Assembly (NCBI GenBank): GCA_017504065.1
Contig: JAFVRU010000181.1
Coordinates: 1-5,882 of the forward strand
Reading direction: 5' to 3'
Length of the DNA stretch: 5,882 bases
DNA from: Clostridia bacterium
GTDB lineage: Bacteria > Bacillota > Clostridia > Christensenellales > Borkfalkiaceae
Part shown: piece after piece, positions 1 through 5,633 of the stretch
How positions within the stretch are numbered: position 1 is the stretch's first letter
Layout of the letters: every line of letters starts with the position of its first letter
Notes under the pieces: generated by a model
What the model was told of the DNA's origin: nothing
Database searches by the model: none
What the model saw: only the letters and a program-made list of their open reading frames with translations
Translations under genes and position numbers: made by a program

Positions 1-258
1 CCTGCCTACGTCAAAGAGCTGGGATTAGACCCGAACATGACGGCAGTTTTGTGCGGTCCGCCGATCATGATTAAATTCACTTTGGCGGGGCTTTTGGAGC
101 TCGGTTTTGAAAAATCCCGCGTATATACGACGTTGGAGCTTCGTATGAAATGCGGCGTCGGCAAATGCGGTAGATGTAACGTCGGGGATAAATTCGTTTG
201 CAAAGACGGGCCTGTATTCCGCATGACGGAATTGGACGAATTGCCTGATGAGTATTAA
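1..258 (+). CDS. Partial AsrB-like FAD/NAD(P) oxidoreductase with C-terminal [2Fe-2S] site
   Basis: This is the last 85 codons of a gene that begins left of the window; the frame is open from base 1 and ends at TAA 256-258. The fragment reads like the C-terminus of the ferredoxin-NADP reductase superfamily group that includes AsrB, sulfhydrogenase gamma subunits and PyrK. A CGPPIM motif (fragment residues 18-23) matches the CGPxxM element near the nicotinamide site. It is followed by a CGVGKCGRC block with cysteines at 51, 56, 59 and 67 (Cx4Cx2Cx7C), the usual [2Fe-2S] ligands of this family, then a DGPVF tail typical of AsrB-like proteins. In such complexes the subunit passes electrons between NAD(P)H and Fe-S partners through FAD; here the partner would be the next gene. 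Family-level assignment is good, but the exact subunit and substrate are uncertain because the flavin-binding N-terminus is not visible. The stop codon overlaps the Shine-Dalgarno of the next gene. Confidence 0.85.
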   Translation, partial: PAYVKELGLDPNMTAVLCGPPIMIKFTLAGLLELGFEKSRVYTTLELRMKCGVGKCGRCNVGDKFVCKDGPVFRMTELDELPDEY

Positions 259-262
259 GGAG
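256..262 (+). promoter_or_regulatory. Ribosome binding site TAAGGAG for the Fe-S subunit
   Basis: TAAGGAG ends 8 bases before the ATG at 271, and its TAA is the stop codon of the preceding gene. This decides the 271 start over the ATG at codon 4 and indicates tight translational linkage of the two genes. Confidence 0.8.
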
Positions 263-270
263 AAAGAAAG

Positions 271-945
271 ATGGAAAAAATGGTAAACGTATATCTTTTC
301 GGAAAACGCTATCAAGTACCGGAAAGTTTGACGATTATGAAAGCGATGGAATACGCGGGGTATCAACTCGTACGCGGTTGCGGCTGTAGAAACGGTTTTT
401 GCGGCGCTTGCGCGACGATTTACCGCATCAAGGGTCAACAGGAATTAAAAACCTGCTTGGCTTGCCAACAACAAGTAGAAGAAGGCATGTACGTAGCGAC
501 GTTGCCGTTCTTCCCGCTCGTGAAGCAAGTTTATGACGTGAACGTTATTAAGCCCACGCAACAAATCATGATGCAACTCTATCCCGAGATCTATTCCTGT
601 ATCGGTTGTAACGCTTGCACCAAGAGCTGTACGCAGGAACTCAACGTTATGCAGTATATCGCATACGCGCAACGCGGCGAATACGAAAAAGCGGCGGAAG
701 AAAGCTTCGACTGCGTTATGTGCGGCGTATGTTCTTCCCGTTGCCCTGCAGGGATCTCGCATCCGCAGGTCGCGTTGCTCACCAGACGTCTCACGGGCAA
801 ATATCTTGCTCCCAAGAGCGAGCATTTGATCAATCGCGTAGCGGAAATCGACGCAGGGGATTGCAAAGCCGCGTTGGAAGCGATCATGAACACGCCTTTG
901 GAAGAACAAAAGAATTTGTATAACCATAGAGAAATCGAGAAATAA
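271..945 (+). CDS. Fused [2Fe-2S] / 2x[4Fe-4S] ferredoxin, fumarate reductase iron-sulfur-type subunit
   Basis: This 224-aa electron-transfer protein is probably cytoplasmic; no signal peptide or membrane segment is seen. Residues about 5-90 form a 2Fe-2S ferredoxin-like domain with ligands C39, C44, C47 and C62 (Cx4Cx2Cx14C), and C37 and C65 lie nearby. Residues about 105-165 hold two classical CxxCxxCxxxC motifs, C110/113/116/120 and C148/151/154/158 followed by Pro, as in HdrC-like and SdhB-like alpha-helical ferredoxins. Canonical SdhB/FrdB carries one [2Fe-2S], one [4Fe-4S] and one [3Fe-4S] cluster; here both C-terminal motifs look like full cubane sites. The CCG domains of TfrB/HdrB are absent. 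It lies 12 bases after the AsrB-like gene and 11 bases before the FrdA-like gene, so it most likely wires the NAD(P)H flavoprotein to the fumarate-reducing flavoprotein. The domain call is strong. The physiological partner and direction are inferred. Confidence 0.85.
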   Translation: MEKMVNVYLFGKRYQVPESLTIMKAMEYAGYQLVRGCGCRNGFCGACATIYRIKGQQELKTCLACQQQVEEGMYVATLPFFPLVKQVYDVNVIKPTQQIMMQLYPEIYSCIGCNACTKSCTQELNVMQYIAYAQRGEYEKAAEESFDCVMCGVCSSRCPAGISHPQVALLTRRLTGKYLAPKSEHLINRVAEIDAGDCKAALEAIMNTPLEEQKNLYNHREIEK

Positions 946-949
946 GGAG
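944..949 (+). promoter_or_regulatory. Ribosome binding site AAGGAG for the flavoprotein subunit
   Basis: AAGGAG overlaps the TAA stop of the Fe-S subunit and ends 7 bases before ATG 957. It supports that start over the in-frame ATG at codon 12 (990), which has no comparable site. Confidence 0.8.
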
Positions 950-956
950 AAGCGCA

Positions 957-2561
957 ATGTATCATTATACGCAAGAACAACTTGAATCTATGAAAAAAGT
1001 AGAAGCGACGCGCGCTTCTCGTCGGGAAAATTTACACGCTCGTATGACGGCGGAAGAAAAAGACGCCGTTTTGGCGGAATTCCACCCCGATTATATTACG
1101 TCGGCGTATGAAGAATTGAAAGTCGGCAAAAATAAAGGCGGTAAGGTTTTGCACGAGCTCGCGGATTTGTTGCAAGGTCATTCCCGCGTAGCGGATATGG
1201 ACATCGATTTGACGAAGATCGATTACGACGTAGACGTGCTCGTCATCGGCGGCGGTGGCGCGGGTTCGTCCGCGGCGATCGAAGCCAACGAACGTGGCGC
1301 AAACGTTATGATCGTAACCAAACTCCGTTTGGGCGACGCGAACACGGCAATGGCGGAAGGCGGCATCCAAGCCGCGGATAAGCCCAACGATAGCCCCGCA
1401 ACGCACTATTTGGACGCGCTCGGCGGCGGACATTTCAAGAATAAGCCCGAACTTTTGTATAAGCTTGTGAACGAAGCTCCCGAAGCAATTTTGTGGCTCA
1501 ATAATCTCGGAGTTATGTTCGATAAAGAAGCGGACGGCACGATGGTAACGACGCATGGCGGCGGAACGTCGAGAAAACGTATGCATGCTTGTCGCGACTA
1601 TTCGGGCTCGGAAATTATGCGTACGCTTCGCGACGAAGTATTCAATCGCGGCATCACGGTCGTGGATTTCACGGCGGCGATCGAGCTGATCAAAGATACG
1701 GACGGCAAAGTTGCAGGCGCGGTATTGTTGAATATGGAAACGCAAGAAATCATGATCGCTCGCGCTAAGACGGTCGTGATCGCAACGGGCGGCGCAGGCA
1801 GATTGCATTATCAAGGCTTCCCCACGTCCAACCATTACGGCGCAACGGCAGATGGTTTGGTGCTCGGCTATAGAGCGGGTGCGAAACTGCTCTATCCCGA
1901 AACTTTACAATACCACCCGACGGGCGCGGCAGAACCCACGCAAATCTACGGGGCGCTCGTTACCGAAAAAGTACGTTCGCTCGGCGCGCAGCTCGTCAAT
2001 AAAGACGGTGAAGCGTTCGTGTATTCTTTGGAAACGCGCGACGTAACGGCTTCGTCGATTATTCGTGAATGCAGAGAACGCGGCAACGGAATCAAAACGA
2101 CGGACGGGGAAGGCGTTTGGTTGGATACGCCGCTCATCGATATTATCAACGGCGAAGGCACGATCGAAAAACGGATTCCTGCCATGCTCCGTATGTTCGG
2201 AAAATACGGAATCGATATCCGCAAAGAACCGATTTTGATTTATCCCACGCTCCATTATCAAAACGGCGGTTTGGACATCGGCGCGAACGGTATGACGTGC
2301 GTGGAAAACTTGTACGTTGCAGGCGAAGCGGTCGGCGGTATTCACGGTACGAACCGTTTGATGGGGAACTCGTTGCTCGATATCATCGTATTCGGTCGTA
2401 ACGCAGGTCAACAGGCAGGCGAAAAGTATAAGAGCGTAGAGCTCAAAGAACTTACGCTTGATCACGTCAAAGCATTCGAGAAAGAGCTTGAAGAAGCAGG
2501 TATTTCTACGGAAGTACGTTCTCCTAAACTTCTTCCCGATTACAGAAGAAAGGCGAACTAA
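957..2561 (+). CDS. FAD-binding fumarate reductase/succinate dehydrogenase-type flavoprotein subunit
   Basis: This is a 534-aa flavoprotein expected to interconvert fumarate and succinate, most likely as a fumarate reductase in an anaerobe. The dinucleotide-binding motif VIGGGGAGSSAA lies at residues 96-107. The FrdA/SdhA active-site set is complete by motif: H320 in HPTG, T336-E337 in VTE, R361 in TRDV, H433 in LHYQNGG and R467 in HGTNRLMGNS. The histidine that covalently binds FAD in FrdA/SdhA (S-H-T-x-A-x-x-G-G) is N129 here, so FAD is probably non-covalent, as in soluble homologues and L-aspartate oxidase. Two oddities are a roughly 90-residue charged N-terminal extension before the FAD fold and a short C-terminus (about 55 residues after FGRNAGQQAGE), so most of the usual helical C-terminal domain is missing. 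No signal peptide or haem motif is present. L-aspartate oxidase is less likely given the Fe-S neighbours. Start chosen by AAGGAG at 944-949. Confidence 0.88.
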   Translation: MYHYTQEQLESMKKVEATRASRRENLHARMTAEEKDAVLAEFHPDYITSAYEELKVGKNKGGKVLHELADLLQGHSRVADMDIDLTKIDYDVDVLVIGGGGAGSSAAIEANERGANVMIVTKLRLGDANTAMAEGGIQAADKPNDSPATHYLDALGGGHFKNKPELLYKLVNEAPEAILWLNNLGVMFDKEADGTMVTTHGGGTSRKRMHACRDYSGSEIMRTLRDEVFNRGITVVDFTAAIELIKDTDGKVAGAVLLNMETQEIMIARAKTVVIATGGAGRLHYQGFPTSNHYGATADGLVLGYRAGAKLLYPETLQYHPTGAAEPTQIYGALVTEKVRSLGAQLVNKDGEAFVYSLETRDVTASSIIRECRERGNGIKTTDGEGVWLDTPLIDIINGEGTIEKRIPAMLRMFGKYGIDIRKEPILIYPTLHYQNGGLDIGANGMTCVENLYVAGEAVGGIHGTNRLMGNSLLDIIVFGRNAGQQAGEKYKSVELKELTLDHVKAFEKELEEAGISTEVRSPKLLPDYRRKAN

Positions 2562-2583
2562 TAGGGATAAATGTTGAAATAAA

Positions 2584-2617
2584 ACGGACAACGCACAGCC
2601 CGTCTGTGCGTTTCCGT
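2584..2617 (+). other. Intercistronic hairpin between flavoprotein and antiporter genes
   Basis: ACGGA-C-AACGCACAG, loop CCCGT, then CTGTGCGTT-TCCGT forms a 14-bp stem with a single bulged C at 2589. It sits in the 76-base gap, 9 bases before the antiporter ribosome site. On the + strand no U-run follows, so it is not a good forward terminator; mRNA processing, 3'-end stabilisation of the upstream message, or partial attenuation are possible. On the - strand it is followed by TTTTATTT, so it could block antisense transcription. Structure is seen directly; role is inferred. Confidence 0.65.
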
Positions 2618-2626
2618 ACGTATATT

Positions 2627-2633
2627 AGGAGAG
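2627..2633 (+). promoter_or_regulatory. Ribosome binding site AGGAGAG for the antiporter
   Basis: The AGGAG core (2627-2631) ends 6 bases before ATG 2638 and decides the start. No convincing separate promoter was found in the 76-base gap, so the gene is probably read from the upstream operon. Confidence 0.75.
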
Positions 2634-2637
2634 AATT

Positions 2638-4032
2638 ATGGAACAGCAAAACAAAAAAAGCAAGAAATGGCTTTGGCTTACCATTGCGCTTGTCATTGTT
2701 GCAGGGCTTGCGGTTTGGTGTATCTATAGCGCGGTGAATCATCCCAACGTCAAAGACGGAGAAACGGTAAAAGGCGCAAAGAATGTATTAAACTTTGGTT
2801 CTACGTTTGTACTGTTTACGATTGCGTTTGTCGTAATTGCCGCAGGGTATTTGCTGGGCGGTATCAACATCAAAGGCGTATCGCTCGGAACGGCAGGGGT
2901 ATTCTTAATCGCCATTTTGGTAGGTTTCCTTTGTACGCTTGTGCCCGAAAACGCAGGTGTATTTTCAGGGTTTCATTTAACGGAAGCTTCTTCTGTCGTC
3001 AATACCTTTAAGGGAACGATCCAAAATATCGGCTTAGTCATGTTCGTAGGTAGCGTAGGGTTTATCGCAGGTCCGAATTTCTTTAAAAACCTTGCGAAAA
3101 ACTTCAAAACGTATATTCTGTTGGGCGCGGTGATTATTTTAGCCGGAACGCTCGTAGCTGTACTTTGTACGCTTTTGACGGATTACGGTCCTGAATATTG
3201 GTCGGGGGTTTTATCTGGCGCATTGACTTCGACTCCCGGTTTTTCGGCAGCGAAAGACGCGGTTGTCGGTACGGCAAATCAAATGCAGTTGGAATCTTTG
3301 ATTACCCTTGGGCACGCGATTGCGTATCCGTTCGGGGTAGTTGGGGTAGTATTATTTGTACAACTTTCGCCCAAACTTTTGAAGTCGGACATGGATAAGG
3401 AGCGCGCGCTTTTGAAGCTCGGCGGTGAAGAAGAAAAGCGGGATTACTCCAAGTTCTTTAAGTGCGAAGATTTCGGGTTCTTACCGTTTGCGCTTGCGGT
3501 AGTCGCGGGGTTGTTGCTCGGTTCGATTACGATTCCTTTGACGGGTAAGGGTTACGACGGCGCATGTTTCTCGCTCGGTACGACGGGCGGTGTGCTGATT
3601 GCTTGCTTGATTTTTGGGCATTTTGGACACATTGGCAAATTGTCTTTGGAAGTAAAAGAAAGCACGTTGAAAGTCATGCGTGAATTTGGTCTTGCGCTTT
3701 TCTTGTTGGGCGCGGGCGTTCACGGCGGCGTATCGTTGGTTGAGCAAATTAAAGAATTTGGTGGCGGAATTGTCGCTTGGGGCTTCATAGGCGGGGCGCT
3801 TATGACCATGATGCCTATGGTTATCGGCTTCTTCCTTGGAAAATACTTGTTGAAGTTACCGATGTTGAACAATCTCGGTTCGATCACGGGCGGTATGACG
3901 AGTACTCCTGCGCTTGGAACGTTGATATCGACAGCGAAAACGGACGACGTAGCGTCGGCGTACGCTTCTACGTATCCAATTGCGCTCATCTTAATCGTGT
4001 TAGCTTCGCAGCTATTGATAACGCTTATGTAA
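2638..4032 (+). CDS. AspT/YidE/YbjL-family (AAEx) transporter, putative dicarboxylate exchanger without RCK domains
   Basis: This is a 464-aa polytopic membrane protein with a basic N-terminus (KKSKK) and a first hydrophobic segment at residues 11-33. It shows the internal duplication of the Asp-Al_Ex family. SLGTAGVFLIAILVG (82-96) matches SLGTTGGVLIACLIFG (312-327), GLVMFVGSVG (132-141) matches GLALFLLGAG (351-360), and GALTSTPGFSAA (194-205) matches GGMTSTPALGTL (418-429). Each half then ends in a YP-containing helix (Y230-P231, Y446-P447). Characterised relatives include the aspartate:alanine exchanger AspT and the succinate exporter SucE1 of Corynebacterium. Those proteins are about 540-555 aa because TrkA_C/RCK domains sit between the halves; here the central hydrophilic loop (about 245-280) is only about 35 residues, so these domains are absent. 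Position directly behind a fumarate reductase suggests succinate export or succinate/fumarate/aspartate exchange. Family is confident; substrate is inferred. Confidence 0.85.
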   Translation: MEQQNKKSKKWLWLTIALVIVAGLAVWCIYSAVNHPNVKDGETVKGAKNVLNFGSTFVLFTIAFVVIAAGYLLGGINIKGVSLGTAGVFLIAILVGFLCTLVPENAGVFSGFHLTEASSVVNTFKGTIQNIGLVMFVGSVGFIAGPNFFKNLAKNFKTYILLGAVIILAGTLVAVLCTLLTDYGPEYWSGVLSGALTSTPGFSAAKDAVVGTANQMQLESLITLGHAIAYPFGVVGVVLFVQLSPKLLKSDMDKERALLKLGGEEEKRDYSKFFKCEDFGFLPFALAVVAGLLLGSITIPLTGKGYDGACFSLGTTGGVLIACLIFGHFGHIGKLSLEVKESTLKVMREFGLALFLLGAGVHGGVSLVEQIKEFGGGIVAWGFIGGALMTMMPMVIGFFLGKYLLKLPMLNNLGSITGGMTSTPALGTLISTAKTDDVASAYASTYPIALILIVLASQLLITLM

Positions 4033-4041
4033 TAGAGTGAA

Positions 4042-4081
4042 TCCCCGCCGTACTTTTTATGGGGTACGGTGGGGAATTTTT
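4042..4081 (+). terminator. Intrinsic terminator of the redox/antiporter operon
   Basis: A 12-bp stem TCCCCGCCGTAC (4042-4053) pairs with GTACGGTGGGGA (4064-4075), with one G-T pair and a 10-base loop, and is followed by TTTTT at 4077-4081. It starts 10 bases after the antiporter stop codon. Confidence 0.9.
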
Positions 4082-4101
4082 AAAAATACATTAAAAAACA
4101 G

Positions 4102-4130
4102 TTGATTTTTTTTTGACGTTGTTATATAAT
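4102..4130 (+). promoter_or_regulatory. Promoter of the tRNA-Ser gene
   Basis: TTGATT (4102-4107), a 17-bp spacer and a perfect TATAAT (4125-4130). Transcription would begin near 4137, about 7 bases before the mature tRNA 5' end. A TTGACG at 4113-4118 is closer to the -35 consensus but lies only 6 bases from the -10. Confidence 0.8.
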
Positions 4131-4143
4131 ATAAAGGCTGTTT

Positions 4144-4233
4144 GCAGAGATGGCGGAGCGGTCGAACGCGCACGATTCGAAATCGTGTTATGCAGGAATG
4201 TATACAAGGGTTCAAATCCCTTTCTCTGCGCCA
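4144..4233 (+). tRNA. tRNA-Ser(CGA)
   Basis: All cloverleaf arms can be drawn. The acceptor GCAGAGA (4144-4150) pairs with TCTCTGC (4223-4229), followed by discriminator G and encoded CCA (4231-4233). The anticodon stem CACGA/TCGTG (4171-4175/4183-4187) encloses loop TTCGAAA with anticodon CGA at 4178-4180, reading UCG serine codons. A long class II variable arm (TATGCA, loop GGAA, TGTATA; 4189-4204) fits serine. The T arm is AAGGG/CCCTT around TTCAAAT (4206-4222). The D arm GCGGAGCGGTCGAACGC is serine-like. It has its own promoter and terminator, and a convergent integrase gene begins its 3' end 105 bases downstream, making the tRNA a likely integration target. Confidence 0.97.
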
Positions 4234-4235
4234 AG

Positions 4236-4282
4236 ATAACGGATTTTTGACGGTTTTTCGTTGAAAAATCCGTTATTTTTTT
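4236..4282 (+). terminator. Intrinsic terminator of tRNA-Ser
   Basis: A perfect 13-bp stem ATAACGGATTTTT (4236-4248) pairs with AAAAATCCGTTAT (4264-4276) around a 15-base loop and runs into a T-tract to 4282. It starts 3 bases after the CCA. On the - strand no U-run follows the stem, so it is not an obvious terminator for the convergent integrase. Confidence 0.88.
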
Positions 4283-4302
4283 GTGTTTTTAATCAAAAAT
4301 AA

Positions 4303-4340
4303 TGGGTCGAATCTTTGATTTTGGGTCAGGAATTGGGTCA
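4303..4340. repeat. Three TGGGTC direct repeats between tRNA and integrase
   Basis: TGGGTC occurs at 4303-4308, 4322-4327 and 4334-4339; the last two share the longer TTGGGTCA (4321-4328, 4333-4340). Start-to-start spacing is 19 and 12 bases. The last copy supplies the integrase stop codon (TGA on the - strand). The clustering beside a tRNA-integrase junction suggests recombinase or accessory-factor binding sites. An inverted pair AATCAAA (4291-4297) / TTTGATT (4314-4320) flanks the first copy. Confidence 0.55.
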
Positions 4341-5570
4341 GTGATTTAATTTTTCGCCCTCGCGCAATAAATATTCGTTGGATAAATCGGTATAAGCATT
4401 TCCAAGCGCGCCCATCGAATGTCCGACAAATTCCATTAGAGCAGGTTCTGCTACGCCTTTTTCTTTACAACGCGTATAAAATGTAGTGCGTAAATCGTAA
4501 AGAGTATGATTTGGTAAGATATTCTTAAACTTTTTCCAAAGCGTTTTCAGGGCTATGGGAAGTTTAATTTCCGTTATACTGTCAAGATAAGGGCGTAGCG
4601 CTTTGCAAATAGGTATTCTCTTGTATTGAATCTTTTTATTCTTTCGTTTGGAATTGATTGCTACAATGAAATCACCGTCTATTTTTGCCGTTTCATATTC
4701 GTTGGGGCGTAAACCCGTATAATAAGCCAAGGCAATTATTCTTTCGTAGGATTGTCCTTTAATGGCTTGGAATAAAATTGCAGTTTCCTCAGTGGTCAAG
4801 GCAGAGCCGTGTTCCGTTTCGTGTTGGATATGTAGAACAATATCCATAGGGTTGTGCTGTATCAAATGATGCGCAATCGCCATTTTCATAATACAATTTA
4901 TGAGAGAATAAATTTCATCAGAAGTTTTTCCTTTTCCGTCGCCAGCGATGCTATCAATGAGGCGTTGGCATTCGTCGGGGGTAATTTTATCAATACGCTT
5001 TCCTTGAAAATATGGTTTCAAATATTTATTGTATCTTCGAATATCGTTTTTGAACGTGGTTTCCGTGACTTTCTTTATTCGGTAGTTTGAAAAATAATAT
5101 TCGGTAAACGCACAAAAATCTTGCGTGGTGGAAACAGCTTGCCTTGTCGGTTTGGCTGTTTTTAACTTTTTAATAAAATTTTCCTTGACTTCTTCTTTGG
5201 TTTTACCGCAAGCGGATATATTATAGCCGTTTCTGCGATAGCGTAATTCATAGGTTTGTGTTTGTTTTCCGCTTGGACGGAGGCGCAATTTGCAAGAGCA
5301 CCCGTCGATACGGAATTCTTTTTTGAATGTTTTAGGCATTTGTCTAATCTCCTCGTTCGTGAATTTTAGACCGAAGTTTGCCTGTTCATCTTGTCCTGGG
5401 TTAGATGGCATTGCCGTCGTATTCCCGTTTTGGATAAGTCTTTCCAACGTTTCAATTTTAACGGATTTGTCCGCTAAATCTAAAACAAATTGAATATTCT
5501 CATCTGAGTTAGGTAGTGATTTTAAGTTTTCAATAATTTCGTTTAGTTTTTGTAATTGCTTATAGTTCAA
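4338..5570 (-). CDS. Tyrosine recombinase (integrase) of a tRNA-Ser-associated mobile element
   Basis: This 410-aa site-specific recombinase is expected to integrate and excise its element at the adjacent tRNA-Ser 3' end. Domains: a hydrophilic helical N-terminus (about 1-50); an arm-binding-like beta segment (about 84-137; YELRYRRNGYNI then a GKTKEEVKENF helix, resembling Tn916-type integrases); a SAM-like core-binding domain (about 150-240); and the catalytic domain (about 255-405). Catalytic residues visible are R288 in TGLRPNE, a lysine in the NSKRKNKK beta-hairpin (308-313), R361 in YDLRTTF, H384 in VGHS and nucleophile Y393 in NAYTDL, 9 residues after H384. The HxxR histidine is Y358 and the usual LRHT histidine is T362, substitutions to note but not a sign of decay. 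The start is TTG (5570-5568), with AAAAGGAG only 2 bases upstream; no in-frame ATG, GTG or TTG lies between it and an upstream TAG. A+T richness exceeds that of the operon, consistent with transfer. Confidence 0.92.
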   Translation of the reverse strand: MNYKQLQKLNEIIENLKSLPNSDENIQFVLDLADKSVKIETLERLIQNGNTTAMPSNPGQDEQANFGLKFTNEEIRQMPKTFKKEFRIDGCSCKLRLRPSGKQTQTYELRYRRNGYNISACGKTKEEVKENFIKKLKTAKPTRQAVSTTQDFCAFTEYYFSNYRIKKVTETTFKNDIRRYNKYLKPYFQGKRIDKITPDECQRLIDSIAGDGKGKTSDEIYSLINCIMKMAIAHHLIQHNPMDIVLHIQHETEHGSALTTEETAILFQAIKGQSYERIIALAYYTGLRPNEYETAKIDGDFIVAINSKRKNKKIQYKRIPICKALRPYLDSITEIKLPIALKTLWKKFKNILPNHTLYDLRTTFYTRCKEKGVAEPALMEFVGHSMGALGNAYTDLSNEYLLREGEKLNH

Positions 5571-5572
5571 AT

Positions 5573-5580
5573 CTCCTTTT
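5573..5580 (-). promoter_or_regulatory. Unusually close ribosome binding site of the integrase
   Basis: On the - strand AAAAGGAG is followed by AT and then the TTG start, a spacing of 2 bases instead of the usual 5-9. It is the only Shine-Dalgarno-like sequence near the start. Weak start plus poor spacing predicts low integrase translation. Confidence 0.5.
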
Positions 5581-5621
5581 ATATTTATCTAGGTATTGTA
5601 AGCGTGCTTTTAACGGAAAGA

Positions 5622-5633
5622 TAAGTATACTTA
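5622..5633. promoter_or_regulatory. 12-bp perfect palindrome in the integrase leader, possible operator
   Basis: TAAGTATACTTA is a perfect 12-bp palindrome, 52 bases upstream of the integrase start. It overlaps the stop codon of the short 5631-5753 frame. It could be a dimeric repressor or excisionase site; no regulator is visible in the window. Confidence 0.35.

Noticed and set aside
445..957. - strand open frame of 170 codons antisense to the Fe-S subunit
   Set aside because: Covers the Fe-S gene whose cysteine motifs are unmistakable; composition is Phe/Arg-rich and without motifs.
1032..1835. Long - strand open frame (267 codons) antisense to the flavoprotein gene
   Set aside because: It mirrors the codon bias of the + strand gene, has Arg/His/Phe-rich sequence without a recognisable domain, and lacks a ribosome site. 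The + strand protein has complete family motifs.
2571..2582. ATG TTG AAA TAA mini-frame after the flavoprotein gene
   Set aside because: Three codons with no Shine-Dalgarno; expected by chance.
1905..2591. - strand open frame of 228 codons antisense to the flavoprotein gene
   Set aside because: Shadow of the + strand coding bias; no domain, no ribosome site, and an unlikely amino acid composition.
4113..4130. TTGACG as the -35 of the tRNA promoter
   Set aside because: Only 6 bases separate it from TATAAT. TTGATT at 4102-4107 gives the expected 17-bp spacer.
4291..4320. AATCAAA/TTTGATT inverted repeat as a terminator for the integrase
   Set aside because: The stem is 7 A/T-rich pairs with a 16-base loop and no U-run on the - strand after it.
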